A stretch of 64,000 bases of DNA from an uncultured Agromyces sp. (lineage in GTDB: Bacteria; Actinomycetota; Actinomycetes; Actinomycetales; Microbacteriaceae). A model generated the notes under the pieces. The model made no database searches and was not told the origin of the DNA. It saw only the letters and a program-made list of their open reading frames with translations. The position numbers were made by a program, and so were the translations under genes. Location of the stretch: the NCBI GenBank assembly GCA_913053875.1, contig CAJXGN010000003.1:1-64000 (forward strand), given 5' to 3'. Positions 8,578-17,678 of the stretch are shown piece by piece (position 1 is the first letter of the stretch; every line of letters begins with the position of its first letter).

Positions 8578-9305
8578 CGCGCGGCGGCCGCGGCGTTCGG
8601 GCTGATCACGAGCTCGTCGATGCGCACGTGCGCGGGCGAGTCGAGCACGAACAGCACAGCGCGTGCGATGTCGTCGGGCGTGAGCATGCGGGTGCGTGCC
8701 TCGGCGTCGGGCACGACCGGTCGCTGGTCGAGGAAGTCGCTGGCGACGTCGCCCGGGCAGAGGTGGCAGGCCTGCACGCCGTGCTCCGCCTCCTCCGAAT
8801 TGAGCGTGCGGCAGAGCGAGCGGACCGCGGTCTTGCTCGCGCTGTACGCGACGCCGGCGAGCGGCGCGTGCTGCCAACCGGCGATCGACGAGATGCAGAC
8901 GACGCGTCCGCCCGCCGCGCGCAGCGACGGCAGGGCCGCGTCGACGACGGATGCCACGCCGGTGAGGTTCGTCGCCACGACGGCCTCGAACTCGGCGATC
9001 GACTGGTCACCCCAGGTGCGCTGCGGCACGTTGCGTCCGGCCGACAGCACGAGCGCGTCGAGGCGGCCGAACCGGTCGAGCACCGCGTCGCGGGCGGTGG
9101 CGGCGCCGGAGGCATCCGTCACGTCGAGCGGCACGACGAGCGCCGTTCCTCCCGCGGCATCGATCGCCGCCGCGACCTCCTCGAGCTGGGCGGTGCGCCG
9201 GCCGCTGACCGCGACCGACCACCCACTCGCCACCGCGCGTTCCGCCGTGGCGCGGCCCATGCCACTGCCGCCGCCGGTGACCCAGAGCACCTTCGCCGTA
9301 TCCAT
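8574..9305 (-). CDS. short-chain dehydrogenase/reductase (SDR)
   Basis: NAD(P)-dependent oxidoreductase of 243 residues with the classical SDR motifs: cofactor loop TGGGSGMGRA near residue 11, LVLSAGRN for the NAG position, Ser in CISSIAG, and the catalytic YSASK. The substrate is unknown. The ATG at 9305 lies 61 bp from the start of a second SDR on the other strand, giving a divergent pair. It is followed by, and overlaps by 4 bp, the GntR gene, which probably reports on the same metabolite. TACTAT-like sequence immediately upstream suggests a short or absent leader. Confidence 0.88.
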   Translation of the reverse strand: MDTAKVLWVTGGGSGMGRATAERAVASGWSVAVSGRRTAQLEEVAAAIDAAGGTALVVPLDVTDASGAATARDAVLDRFGRLDALVLSAGRNVPQRTWGDQSIAEFEAVVATNLTGVASVVDAALPSLRAAGGRVVCISSIAGWQHAPLAGVAYSASKTAVRSLCRTLNSEEAEHGVQACHLCPGDVASDFLDQRPVVPDAEARTRMLTPDDIARAVLFVLDSPAHVRIDELVISPNAAAAAR

Positions 9306-9366
9306 GCGCCAATAGTATGCTTTTTCACACCGGGCGTCCCGTCGGCCGCCGTTCGAGGAGGAATTC

Positions 9367-10152
9367 ATGCACCTGGACCTGACCGACCGCGTCGTGGTCG
9401 TGACCGGCGGCGGTCGCGGCATCGGCCGCGTGATCGCCGAGACCTTCGCCGTCGAGGGCGCGCGCGTCGTGGTGATCGACCTCGCCGAGGCGCCGGGCGA
9501 CGCCCCGTTCGCCTCGCTCGCCGCCGACATCACCGACACGGCGCAGGTCCGCGCCGCCGTCGCTGAGATCGTCCGCCGCCACGGCCGCATCGACGTGCTC
9601 GTGAACAACGCCGGCATCAACGTCGATGGCCGGGTCGAGGAGCTCGACGACGACGCCTGGCAGCGCTGCCTCGACGTCAACACGGGCGGTACGTTCCGCA
9701 TGTGCCGCGAGGTCTCGCCCCTCATGCGGGCGCAGGGGAGCGGCCGCATCCTGAACGCCGCCTCCTTCGCCGCCATCATCCCGAGCGTCGGCAGCGCCGC
9801 GTACGCCGCCTCGAAGGCGGCCGTCGTCGCGTTCACGCGCGTGCTCGCGAGCGAGCTCGGCCCGTGGAACGTGACGGTGAACGCGTACGCCCCGGGCATG
9901 ATCCCGACCGCGATGAACGGCTTCGCCGCCCTCGAGGGAGAGGCGCGCGAGCGCACGCTCGACCAGCTCTCGATCCGCCGCTGGGGCGAGCCCGACGACA
10001 TCGCGCGCCTGCTCGTCTTCCTCGCCAGCGATGCGGCCTCGTACATCACAGGCACGCTCGTCGACACGAGCGGCGGCAAGTTCGCGACGCAGTCGCCCGG
10101 CCGCGCGTACGATGCGGCAGCGGGGGACGCACCCGCACGACGGAAGGACTGA
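9367..10152 (+). CDS. short-chain dehydrogenase/reductase (SDR)
   Basis: Classical SDR, 261 residues: TGGGRGIGR at residues 14-22, the acidic residue after the second strand (VVVIDLAE) favouring NAD, VNNAGIN, Ser in NAASFA, and catalytic YAASK. It resembles sugar or polyol dehydrogenases such as glucose- or gluconate-type enzymes, but substrate cannot be assigned. GAGGAGGAATTC precedes the ATG, a strong ribosome site. The next SDR starts 4 bp after its stop, so they form an operon read away from the GntR-SDR pair. Confidence 0.9.
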   Translation: MHLDLTDRVVVVTGGGRGIGRVIAETFAVEGARVVVIDLAEAPGDAPFASLAADITDTAQVRAAVAEIVRRHGRIDVLVNNAGINVDGRVEELDDDAWQRCLDVNTGGTFRMCREVSPLMRAQGSGRILNAASFAAIIPSVGSAAYAASKAAVVAFTRVLASELGPWNVTVNAYAPGMIPTAMNGFAALEGEARERTLDQLSIRRWGEPDDIARLLVFLASDAASYITGTLVDTSGGKFATQSPGRAYDAAAGDAPARRKD

Positions 10153-10156
10153 CCGC

Positions 10157-10879
10157 ATGGATCTCGGACTCACGGGGCGCGTCGCGCTCATCTCGGGCGG
10201 CAGCGGCTACGTGGGGCGTGCCGTCGCGGCGGCCATCCGCGACGAGGGCGCGCTCGTCGTGCTCGCGGGGCGCGACGAGGACCGCCTCGAGGGCGCGGTC
10301 GCCGACCTCGACGCCGGCATGGACCGCATCACCGCCGTCACCATGGACACCCGCGACGAGGCATCCGTCGCCGCCGCCATCGCCTGGGTCGTGCGCGAGC
10401 ACGGGCGCCTCGACGTGCTCGTGAACACCGCGGCCCCGCCGGCCGGCACCCTCGACCCGGAGCGCGACCACGACGCCGCCCAGGTGCTCGACGCCATCGA
10501 CGGCAAGGCCATGGGGTACCTCAGAACGACGGATGCCGCGCTGGCGCAGATGCGCGCCGCCGGCTGGGGCCGCATCGTGCAGGTGAGCGGCCAGAACGCG
10601 CAGTTCACCGCATCGGTCACCTCGAGCGCGCGCAACGCGGTCGTCTCGGTCGCGTCGAAGACCATCGCCGACGAGCTCGTCGGCACCGGCGTCACGGTGA
10701 ACGTCGTCGACCCGGGACTCATCACCGACACGCCCTCGACCGAGGTGCGCCCGGCTCGCGCCGGCGAGTCGACGCCGCAGCAGGTCGCCGCCGCCGTCGT
10801 GTTTCTCGCCTCGGAGCAGGCCGCTGCGATCTCGGGCGTCTCGCTCGCGGTCGGGCACCGGGCGCTCGGCGTGCAGTAG
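10157..10879 (+). CDS. SDR-fold protein lacking the catalytic tyrosine
   Basis: 240 residues with a clear Rossmann N-terminus (SGGSGYVGRAVA) and the downstream motifs VNTAAPP and VDPGLI of SDR proteins. At the active site the expected Tyr-X-X-X-Lys is replaced: after VSGQNAQFTAS the sequence runs SARNAVVSVASK, so the usual Tyr position is not Tyr and the only nearby Lys is displaced. It may be an atypical SDR using another residue, or a non-catalytic partner of the gene 4 bp upstream. The ATG at 10157 has GGAAGGA 9 nt upstream. Confidence 0.82.
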   Translation: MDLGLTGRVALISGGSGYVGRAVAAAIRDEGALVVLAGRDEDRLEGAVADLDAGMDRITAVTMDTRDEASVAAAIAWVVREHGRLDVLVNTAAPPAGTLDPERDHDAAQVLDAIDGKAMGYLRTTDAALAQMRAAGWGRIVQVSGQNAQFTASVTSSARNAVVSVASKTIADELVGTGVTVNVVDPGLITDTPSTEVRPARAGESTPQQVAAAVVFLASEQAAAISGVSLAVGHRALGVQ

Positions 10880-10921
10880 ACCGCCCGCGTCGCGCGACGG
10901 CGGCGCGCTACCCTCGGAGCC

Positions 10922-11662
10922 ATGGAGCCCCGAGGGGAGTTCGATCCTGCCGGTGAGGCGGCGGCCGACGCCGTTGAGCCGGCCGGCGCGATGTCGCCCG
11001 CGCAGGCGGCTCCCCGTCGGCTCGCGATCGCGGCACCGTACCTCCGTCTCGCGGCGTGGTTCCAGCTGGCCTGGCTCGCCTGCGGGCTCACCGCGTACTG
11101 GGCGGGCGCGCCCGTGCACCTCGGGCTGATCGCGCTCATGATCCCCGTGCTCTGGGTGCCCGCGGCGCTCGCCGCGTTCGCCGACTTCCCGCTGCCCACC
11201 GCGGTGCAGGTGCACTACGGCGTTTTCCTGTCGGCCGCGCCGGTGCTCGGCAGTGCGCTGCTCGTCTACGGCCTGGTTCCGGGATGGGACAAGCTCACCC
11301 ACCTCGACTCCGGCGTACTGCTGGTCTGGCTCGGACTGTTCGCCGTGGCTCGGGCCGAGACGCAGATGCGCGCCGCCGCGCCCCGCTGGGTCATGTACGC
11401 GGCAGCCATCGTGACGCCGCTCGCGTTCGCGGCGACCTGGGAAATCGGCGAGTTCCTGACCGACTCGCTGCTCGGCACGCGGTCGCAGCTCGGGCTCGCC
11501 GACACCGTCGCCGACATGGTCGCCGCAGGCATCGGCGCGTTGCTCGGGTTGCTGCTGGTGATGCTCCTGCGCTGGCCTCGGAGCATCCTGCCTCGCGAAC
11601 TCGCTGCCGAGGCGCGCCGCGCCGACGCGCGCCGGCGCGCCCGCGCCCGCCTGCGTCCCTGA
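10922..11662 (+). CDS. DUF2238-like integral membrane protein
   Basis: Predicted inner-membrane protein of 246 residues with about six hydrophobic helices. The segment TWEIGEFLTDSLLGTRSQ followed by GLADTVADMVAAGIGA matches the conserved signature of DUF2238/YjdF-type proteins, whose function is unknown. The first ~35 residues are soluble and Ala/Glu-rich, and the last ~25 are strongly basic. TACCCT lies 7 nt before the ATG, suggesting a leaderless transcript. It converges on the ROK gene, with a 16-bp-armed inverted repeat between them. Confidence 0.72.
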   Translation: MEPRGEFDPAGEAAADAVEPAGAMSPAQAAPRRLAIAAPYLRLAAWFQLAWLACGLTAYWAGAPVHLGLIALMIPVLWVPAALAAFADFPLPTAVQVHYGVFLSAAPVLGSALLVYGLVPGWDKLTHLDSGVLLVWLGLFAVARAETQMRAAAPRWVMYAAAIVTPLAFAATWEIGEFLTDSLLGTRSQLGLADTVADMVAAGIGALLGLLLVMLLRWPRSILPRELAAEARRADARRRARARLRP

Positions 11663-11746
11663 GCCGCCCCGCGGCCACCGCCCTGCCCAGCCTTGCTCGC
11701 GGCCCCGCCTCCGCCCCGGGAGCCGCCCTGGCCTCGGTTCCCTGCA

Positions 11747-11810
11747 CCGGCCCGTCGTAGTCACGCCGGCCCGTGGTGGAACGCGTGCCGATGCGACTAC
11801 GACGGGCCGG
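11747..11810. repeat. 16-bp perfect inverted repeat between convergent genes
   Basis: Arms CCGGCCCGTCGTAGTC (11747-11762) and its exact complement (11795-11810) surround a 32-nt centre. It sits between the convergent DUF2238 and ROK genes and could act as a bidirectional terminator, although there is no T-run. The remainder of 11663-11862 holds no gene. Confidence 0.8.
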
Positions 11811-11862
11811 ACGCGCCTGGCTCGAGGGGTGCGGCTTGCGCGGTCTGGTCGCCCAGCGCGGC

Positions 11863-13053
11863 CTACCCGAGCGCCCCCGCCGGGTCGCCCAGCACCCCCG
11901 CGAACGCGATCTCGGCCGCGCCGATCGCGAGGATGTCGGCTCCGAGCGCGGGCCGGTCGAGGCGAACGGCGTCGACGGATGCCTCGAGCCCGGCGCGCCG
12001 CATCGACGCGCGCAGCACGGGTCCGGCGCCGTCGAGCAGCACGCCGAGGAAGCCGCCCAGCAGCACGAGGCTCGGGTCGAACAGGTTGACCGCGTTGCCG
12101 AGGGCCGTGCCGAGCACGTCGGCCTGCGCGGCCATCTCGTCGGCGAGGCTCGCCGGCGGTCCCGCCGCGACGGCCGCCTCGAGACGAGCGAGCGGGGTGT
12201 GCCGCGACTCGTCGGCCCCGGAGGCATCCGCCCCCAGGTGCACGAGCAGCGCGTCGCGGCGCACGAGGGCCTCGAGTGTGCCCGCGAGACCTGCCGAATC
12301 GCGCGCCGGTGCATCGCCCACGCGCATGTGCCCGAGCTCTCCCGCGTAGCCGCCCGCGCCGCCGAGCGGCCGCCCGCCCGCGATCACGCCCGCGCCGATG
12401 CCGCTCGCGCCGCCGTTCACGTAGACCAGGTCGTCGACGCCGCGCCCCGCGCCGAACACGCGCTCGGCCAGCGCGCCGAGGCGGGCGTCGTTGGCGGCCG
12501 ACGCCGGCAGTCCGGTCGATTCCTCGAGCATCGCGGCGAGCGGGGCGTCGCGCCAGCCGAGGTGCGGCGCGTGACGCACGAGCCCGTCGCCGTGTCGCAC
12601 GAGTCCCGGCACGGCCGCGCCGACGGCGGTGACCCGCGTGCCCGCGAAGGCCCGGCCCCAGTCGTCGAGCTGCAGCCGAACGACGGCGACCACGTCGTCG
12701 GGCGTGGGCAGGGCGATCGGATGCCTCGCGCGAGCGAACACCGCGCCGCCCAACCCGACCAGGGCGAGCTCGACCGCGTCGATCTCGGGGTTCACGGCGA
12801 CCGCGGCGACGTCGTCGCGCGGCACCACCGTGGGGGACGGCCGGCCGGCTCGCGCGGTCGGGGAGGGTTCGCGTTCGTCGACCAGACCCAGCTCGACGAG
12901 CTCGGTCACGAGGGCGCCGACCGTCGACCGGTTCAGGCCGGTCGCCCGGGTCAGCTCGGCGCGCGAGACCGCGCCGCCGTGGTGCACGAGGCGCAGCACG
13001 GTGGCGAGGTTGTGCCGTCGCACCGACTCGAGGCTGTTCCCGCGCACTGCCAT
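11863..13053 (-). CDS. xylR: ROK-family transcriptional repressor (XylR-like)
   Basis: Sugar-responsive repressor of 396 residues, divergent from xylA. The N-terminal helix-turn-helix contains LTRATGLNRSTVGALVTEL (about residues 33-51). The ROK sugar-kinase-like domain has GAAVPGLV, the ATP/sugar signature GGASGIGAG and GGYAGELGHMRVG. The zinc-binding Cys cluster usual after that motif is absent (APARDSAGLAGTLEALVRRD), which is seen in some XylR/ROK regulators. The ATG at 13053 gives the family-typical N-terminus MAVRGNSLESVRRHN. It most likely represses xylAB through the symmetric site at 13112-13128 until xylose binds. Confidence 0.88.
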   Translation of the reverse strand: MAVRGNSLESVRRHNLATVLRLVHHGGAVSRAELTRATGLNRSTVGALVTELVELGLVDEREPSPTARAGRPSPTVVPRDDVAAVAVNPEIDAVELALVGLGGAVFARARHPIALPTPDDVVAVVRLQLDDWGRAFAGTRVTAVGAAVPGLVRHGDGLVRHAPHLGWRDAPLAAMLEESTGLPASAANDARLGALAERVFGAGRGVDDLVYVNGGASGIGAGVIAGGRPLGGAGGYAGELGHMRVGDAPARDSAGLAGTLEALVRRDALLVHLGADASGADESRHTPLARLEAAVAAGPPASLADEMAAQADVLGTALGNAVNLFDPSLVLLGGFLGVLLDGAGPVLRASMRRAGLEASVDAVRLDRPALGADILAIGAAEIAFAGVLGDPAGALG

Positions 13054-13086
13054 CCCGCCATTCTGGCCGCCGCCGAGCGCAGCCCC

Positions 13087-13115
13087 TTGCGAAGCTGAGC
13101 CTAGCGGGTTATGTT
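13087..13115 (+). promoter_or_regulatory. xylA promoter (TTGCGA-17-TATGTT)
   Basis: A -35 of TTGCGA at 13087-13092 and a -10 of TATGTT at 13110-13115 are separated by 17 bp. The operator at 13112-13128 overlaps the -10, so a bound repressor would block polymerase. Confidence 0.6.
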
Positions 13116-13128
13116 GTGCATGCCAACA
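13112..13128. promoter_or_regulatory. candidate ROK/XylR operator
   Basis: Inverted repeat TGTTG-TGCATGC-CAACA in the divergent xylR-xylA gap. Arms are 5 bp and the centre is itself nearly symmetric. Location over the xylA -10 fits repression. Confidence 0.6.
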
Positions 13129-13161
13129 AACTCGACGATGACGCTGGAAGGCGGCACCACC

Positions 13162-14352
13162 ATGGCCCTCGCGCCCACTCGCGACGACAAGTTCTCCTTC
13201 GGCCTCTGGACGATCGGCTACAACGGCACCGATCCGTTCGGCGGGCCCACGCGGCATCCGCTCGATGTCGTGCATGCCGTCGAGCGGCTCTCCGAGCTCG
13301 GCGCCTACGGCCTCACCTTCCACGACGACGACCTGTTCGCGTTCGGGTCGACCGACGCCGAGCGCCAGACCCAGATCGACCGGCTCAAGGGCGCGCTCGC
13401 CGACACCGGCATCGTCGTGCCGATGGTCACCACCAACCTCTTCTCAGCCCCCGTGTTCAAGGACGGCGGGTTCACCTCGAACGACCGTCGGGTGCGTCGG
13501 TTCGCGCTCCGCAAGGTGCTGCGCAACCTCGACCTGGCCGCCGAGCTCGGCGCGAAGACGTTCGTCATGTGGGGTGGCCGCGAGGGCGCCGAGTACGACT
13601 CGGCGAAGGACATCCGCCAGGCGCTCGAGCGCTACCGCGAGGCAGTCAACCTGCTCGGCGACTACGTGACCGACAAGGGCTACGACATCCGCTTCGCGAT
13701 CGAGCCGAAGCCGAACGAGCCGCGCGGCGACATCCTGCTGCCGACCCTCGGCCACGCAATCGCGTTCATCGACTCGCTCGAGCGCCCCGAGCTCGTCGGC
13801 CTCAACCCCGAGGTCGGGCACGAGCAGATGGCGGGCCTCAACTTCACCGCGGGAATCGCCCAGGCGCTGTACCACGGCAAGCTCTTCCACATCGACCTGA
13901 ACGGCCAGCGCGGCATCAAGTACGACCAGGACCTCGTCTTCGGCCACGGCGACCTGCACAACGCCTTCTCGCTCGTCGACCTGCTCGAGAACGGCGGCCC
14001 CGGCGGCGTGCCCGCGTACGACGGCCCGCGACACTTCGACTACAAGCCGAGCCGCACCGAGGACGAGACCGGCGTCTGGGACTCGGCGGCGGCGAACATG
14101 CGCACCTACCTCCTGCTGAAGGAGCGCGCCGCCGCCTTCCGCGCCGACCCCGAGGTGCAGGAGGCGCTCGCCGCCGCGCGCGTGCCCGAGCTGTCGCAGC
14201 CCACCCTCGGTGAGGGCGAGTCCTACGATGACCTGCTCGCCGACCGCTCGGCGTTCGAGGACTTCGACGCGAACGCCTACCTCGGCGGCAACGGCTTCGG
14301 GTTCGTGCGCCTCCAGCAGCTCGCGACCGAGCACCTGCTCGGCGCGCGCTGA
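13162..14352 (+). CDS. xylA: xylose isomerase
   Basis: Converts D-xylose to D-xylulose (and glucose to fructose) with two divalent metals; cytoplasmic TIM barrel. The protein has 396 residues, the length of actinobacterial class I enzymes. Visible signatures are [24 protein letters not shown] with the catalytic His, [29 protein letters not shown] with the metal Glu, [12 protein letters not shown] and [18 protein letters not shown]. The ATG at 13162 has GGAAGG 10 nt upstream; an ATG at 13138 would add eight residues not typical of the family. It is followed by xylB after 17 bp and controlled by the ROK site upstream. Confidence 0.97.
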   Translation: MALAPTRDDKFSFGLWTIGYNGTDPFGGPTRHPLDVVHAVERLSELGAYGLTFHDDDLFAFGSTDAERQTQIDRLKGALADTGIVVPMVTTNLFSAPVFKDGGFTSNDRRVRRFALRKVLRNLDLAAELGAKTFVMWGGREGAEYDSAKDIRQALERYREAVNLLGDYVTDKGYDIRFAIEPKPNEPRGDILLPTLGHAIAFIDSLERPELVGLNPEVGHEQMAGLNFTAGIAQALYHGKLFHIDLNGQRGIKYDQDLVFGHGDLHNAFSLVDLLENGGPGGVPAYDGPRHFDYKPSRTEDETGVWDSAAANMRTYLLLKERAAAFRADPEVQEALAAARVPELSQPTLGEGESYDDLLADRSAFEDFDANAYLGGNGFGFVRLQQLATEHLLGAR

Positions 14353-14369
14353 CCGGGCCGGGGCGCGCG

Positions 14370-15788
14370 ATGACGCTGGTCGCGGGGGTCGACTCGTCGA
14401 CCCAGAGCTGCAAGGTGGTGGTGACGGATGCCTCGACGGGTCGGGTCGTCCGCACCGGCCGCGCGACGCATCCCGACGGCACCGAGGTCGACCCCTCCGC
14501 GTGGTGGGAGGCGTTGCAGGCGGCCATCGCCGATGCCGGGGGCCTCGACGACGTCGCGGCGATCTCGGTGGGCGGCCAGCAGCACGGCATGGTCGTGCTC
14601 GACGATGCCGGCCGGGTCATCCGCCCCGCCCTGCTCTGGAACGACACGCGATCGGCGCAGGCGGCGGCCGACCTGATCGACGAGGTCGGCGCGGGGGAGT
14701 ACGCGCGCCGCACCGGGCTCGTGCCGGTCGCGTCGTTCACCGCGACGAAGCTGCGCTGGCTGCGCGACGCCGAGCCCGCCCACGCGGCCCGGGTCGCCGC
14801 GGTCGCGCTGCCGCACGACTGGCTCACCTGGCGCCTGCTCGGCTACGGGCCCGCCGGCGAATCCGAGCTCGGCCCCGACCTCGACGCGCTCACCACCGAC
14901 CGCTCCGACGCGTCGGGCACCGGCTACTGGTCGCCCGCGACCGGCGAGTACGACCGCGGCCTGCTCGTGCGGGCGCTCGGCCACGACGCGATCCTGCCCC
15001 GGGTGCTGGGGGCGGCGGATGCGTCGGGCACCACGCCGACCGGCGTGCTCGTCGGCCCGGGCTGCGGCGACAACGCCGGTGCCGCGCTCGGCCTGGGCGC
15101 GCGAGCCGGTGACGCGGTCGTCTCGCTCGGCACCAGCGGCACGGTGTTCGCCGTCACGCCGCATCCGATCGCCGACCCCTCGGGCACCATCGCCGGGTTC
15201 GCCGACGCGGGCGGTGCGTTCCTGCCACTCATCGCGACGCTCAACGCGGCCCGTGTGCTCGACTCGACCGCCGCCCTGCTCGGCGTCGACCACGACGAGC
15301 TCGGCCGCCTCGCGCTCGCCGCGCCCGCCGGTGCCGACGGCGTCGTGCTCGTGCCCTGGTTCGAGGGCGAGCGCACGCCAGACCTGCCGACCGCGCGGGC
15401 CAGCGTGCACGGGCTCTCGATCGCGTCGACCTCGCGCGAGCACCTCGCGCGAGCCGCGGTCGAGGGCATGCTGTGCGGCCTCGCCGAGGGGCTCGACGCG
15501 ATCCTCGCGGCCGGGGTCGAGGCCCGACGCGTGCTGCTCATCGGCGGCGCCGCGGCGAACCCCGCCGTGCGCGAGGTCGCCGCGACCGTGTTCGGCGTGC
15601 CGATCGACGTGCCCGAACCGGGGGAGTACGTCGCCCTCGGCGCCGCAGTGCAGGCCGCGTGGACGCTCACGGGCGAGCGCCCCGACTGGACCACCCCGGT
15701 CGCGGCATCCGCCGCCGCGGCCGGGGTCCCCGCCGTGCGCGAGCGCTACCGCGAGGTCGCCGCGGGCGCCGCCACCCTCGTCCTCTGA
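14370..15788 (+). CDS. xylB: xylulokinase
   Basis: Phosphorylates D-xylulose to xylulose 5-phosphate, which enters the pentose phosphate pathway. FGGY-type carbohydrate kinase of 472 residues. N-terminal [12 protein letters not shown] is the phosphate-binding start and [13 protein letters not shown] is the xylulose-binding block. [33 protein letters not shown] and [14 protein letters not shown] are the C-terminal FGGY and ATP motifs. It starts 17 bp after xylA with no strong ribosome site, consistent with coupling. It would be induced by xylose together with xylA. Confidence 0.96.
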   Translation: MTLVAGVDSSTQSCKVVVTDASTGRVVRTGRATHPDGTEVDPSAWWEALQAAIADAGGLDDVAAISVGGQQHGMVVLDDAGRVIRPALLWNDTRSAQAAADLIDEVGAGEYARRTGLVPVASFTATKLRWLRDAEPAHAARVAAVALPHDWLTWRLLGYGPAGESELGPDLDALTTDRSDASGTGYWSPATGEYDRGLLVRALGHDAILPRVLGAADASGTTPTGVLVGPGCGDNAGAALGLGARAGDAVVSLGTSGTVFAVTPHPIADPSGTIAGFADAGGAFLPLIATLNAARVLDSTAALLGVDHDELGRLALAAPAGADGVVLVPWFEGERTPDLPTARASVHGLSIASTSREHLARAAVEGMLCGLAEGLDAILAAGVEARRVLLIGGAAANPAVREVAATVFGVPIDVPEPGEYVALGAAVQAAWTLTGERPDWTTPVAASAAAAGVPAVRERYREVAAGAATLVL

Positions 15789-15820
15789 CCCTGAGACCCC
15801 CGCCACCCCGACTCCATCCC

Positions 15821-15895
15821 CCGCGGAGTGTGCTCGAAGTCACCGATTCAGGGCCCGGATCGACCCGTGGGCGTCACATCGAGCACACTCGGCGG
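15821..15895. repeat. 17-bp inverted repeat (16/17) after xylB
   Basis: Arms at 15821-15837 (CCGCGGAGTGTGCTCGA) and 15879-15895 are complementary except one base; the centre is 41 nt. It lies between xylB and a co-directional VOC gene, so a terminator role for xylAB is possible. The rest of 15789-15971 is non-coding. Confidence 0.8.
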
Positions 15896-15971
15896 AGGGG
15901 CGCGGGTCGCCGGCGAGCCATTCGTCCGCGCGGGGCTGCGCGCCTGCGCAGGCGTCGCCTACCGTGCGCAC

Positions 15972-16346
15972 ATGATCACCGGCATCCACACGCTCGTCTA
16001 CAGCGACGACCCCGAGGCCACGCGAGGGTACTTCCGCGACGTGCTCGGGCTGCCCTTCATCGAGACCTCGCCGGGGTGGCTCATCTTCGACACCGGCCCG
16101 AGCGAGGGCGGAGTGCACCCCCGTACCTGGCCCGGCCGGGACGTTCCGTATCCGCAGCGCACCGAGATCACGCTGATGTGCGACGACCTCGACGATGCCC
16201 TCGCGCGCATCGGGGCCGCCGGGGCCGAGTCGCCGACCGCGATCGAGGAGCGCGAGTACGGGCGCTGCGTCCACCTCCCCGTCCCGGGGTTGGAGCCCAT
16301 GCTGTTGCTCGAGCCGTCGTACGCGCCCGCCTGGTCCACGTCGTGA
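15972..16346 (+). CDS. VOC (glyoxalase/dioxygenase fold) family protein
   Basis: Small cytoplasmic protein, 124 residues, with the paired beta-alpha-beta-beta-beta units of the vicinal oxygen chelate fold: ITGIHTLVYSDDPEATRGYFRDVLGL at the front and MCDDLDDALARIGAAG in the second half. Such proteins are glyoxalases, thiol transferases or antibiotic-binding proteins, and the specific role is unknown. TACCGT lies 6 nt before the ATG, indicating a leaderless transcript independent of xylAB. The start at 15972 drops a non-conserved 48-residue extension that would run through the inverted repeat. Confidence 0.82.
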   Translation: MITGIHTLVYSDDPEATRGYFRDVLGLPFIETSPGWLIFDTGPSEGGVHPRTWPGRDVPYPQRTEITLMCDDLDDALARIGAAGAESPTAIEEREYGRCVHLPVPGLEPMLLLEPSYAPAWSTS

Positions 16347-16382
16347 TCGCCCAGCGGTGAGGCTGCCCGGCGCGGCACTCCC

Positions 16383-17342
16383 TCACCCCTCGAGCAGGCG
16401 CAGCAGCGCCGCGTCGGGGCTTCCGTTCGGCTCGAGCACCGCACCGGCGTCGAAGCGATCGAAGATCTCGGGGTCGACGTAGCTCGCCTTCGCGATGGCC
16501 GGGGTGTTGCCCAGCACGACGGATGCCGCCTCGATCGCCGCGCCCCGGGCCCGCTGCCTGGCGCGAGCGCTGTCGGGCGTGCCGGGGGCGGATGCGGCGG
16601 CGAGCGCCTGGGCCGCCGCCACGGTGCCGCGCAGCGTGCGGAAGTCCTTCGCCGTGGCATCCGTGCCGGTGCGCGACCGGATGTACCGGTTCACGTCCAC
16701 GGCCGAGACCAGGTGGCGCCCGCCCTCGTCGCGCCACGCGAACAGCCGGGCCGTGCGGGCTGCGTCGACGAGGTCGCCCACGCACGCCGCGAGTTCGGCG
16801 TCGTCGACCTCCATGCGAGCGCGTTGCCCGCCCTTCGAACGGAACGACAGCGCGACCGAGGCACCCGACACCGTCGCGTGCCGCACCTGCAGGGTCGTCG
16901 CGCCGCGCGATCCGTTGGCCTCCAGGTACTCCTCCGACCCGACGCGCAGCGCGCCGAGGTCGAGCAGGCGGAACACGGCGGCGAGCACGCGCTCGCGCGG
17001 CAGCCCGTCGAGCCGCAGGTCGCGTGTCACGCTCCCGCGCGCGGCGGGCAGCGCCGCGGCGAGCTCGCGCATGCGCGCGAACTTCTCCCGATCCTTCGCG
17101 GCCCGCCAGTCGGGGTGGTAGAGGTACTGCCGGCGGCCGGCGTCGTCGACGCCGACGGCGAGGATGTGGGCGTTCGGTCGGTCGGCGATCCAGACGTCGC
17201 TCCACGCGGGCGGCACGGCGAGGGCGCGCACCCGCTCGCGCTCGTCGGCGCCCATGGGGGCGCGGTCGGCGCGCAGGATGCGGCCGGACGGCGTGCGGTG
17301 GTAGCCGCCGGCGTACGGCGTCACCCGGCGGAGCCGCACCAT
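16383..17342 (-). CDS. DNA topoisomerase IB (poxvirus type)
   Basis: Relaxes supercoils through a transient 3'-phosphotyrosyl bond. 319 residues, the bacterial poxvirus-like length. The catalytic block is well preserved: Arg in SRTGTDATAKDFRTLRGT with the Lys, and the nucleophile Tyr in IAKASYVDPEIFDRF. The N-terminal domain reads PYAGGYHRTPSGR and VPPAWSDVWIA. The gene begins 6 bp after a Rho-N-like small protein on the same strand. Such enzymes are common but dispensable in actinobacteria and Pseudomonas and are often linked to stress and repair genes. Confidence 0.95.
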   Translation of the reverse strand: MVRLRRVTPYAGGYHRTPSGRILRADRAPMGADERERVRALAVPPAWSDVWIADRPNAHILAVGVDDAGRRQYLYHPDWRAAKDREKFARMRELAAALPAARGSVTRDLRLDGLPRERVLAAVFRLLDLGALRVGSEEYLEANGSRGATTLQVRHATVSGASVALSFRSKGGQRARMEVDDAELAACVGDLVDAARTARLFAWRDEGGRHLVSAVDVNRYIRSRTGTDATAKDFRTLRGTVAAAQALAAASAPGTPDSARARQRARGAAIEAASVVLGNTPAIAKASYVDPEIFDRFDAGAVLEPNGSPDAALLRLLEG

Positions 17343-17348
17343 GCGCGG

Positions 17349-17609
17349 TCAGTGGTCGCGGAGCAGTTCGATCAGCTCGGACTTGCGCTTGTCGCTGTAG
17401 CCCGAGATGTCGAGCTCCTTCGCGCGCGCCCGTAGCTCTTCGACGGTCCAGTCCTCGTAGGCGGGGGACTCGCCGCCGCGCCTGCCGACCTCCGACGCGC
17501 CGTCGCGGGCCTGCGCATTCGAGATGCGCGCGGCCTTCTCCTTGGACGCGCCCTCGTCGCGGAGCTTCTCGTAGAGCTCCTCGTTCTTCAGCTGCGGTGT
17601 GTCCGGCAT
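17349..17609 (-). CDS. small Rho-N/SAP-like domain protein (DUF7218 type)
   Basis: 86 residues, very charged. The N-terminal half LKNEELYEKLRDEGASKEKAARISNA matches small actinobacterial proteins annotated DUF7218, and the C-terminal half WTVEELRARAKELDISGYSDKRKSELIELLR is a Rho N-terminal/SAP-like helix-extended-loop-helix likely to touch nucleic acid. It is 6 bp upstream of topoisomerase IB and probably co-transcribed. GGAG lies upstream of the ATG. Function is not established. Confidence 0.8.
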   Translation of the reverse strand: MPDTPQLKNEELYEKLRDEGASKEKAARISNAQARDGASEVGRRGGESPAYEDWTVEELRARAKELDISGYSDKRKSELIELLRDH

Positions 17610-17678
17610 CTCGTGCTCCTTCCACTCGGTTTCGAGATGGGGGGCGTCGGGGCGACGTCGCTCGGGCCGCCCCGACGG

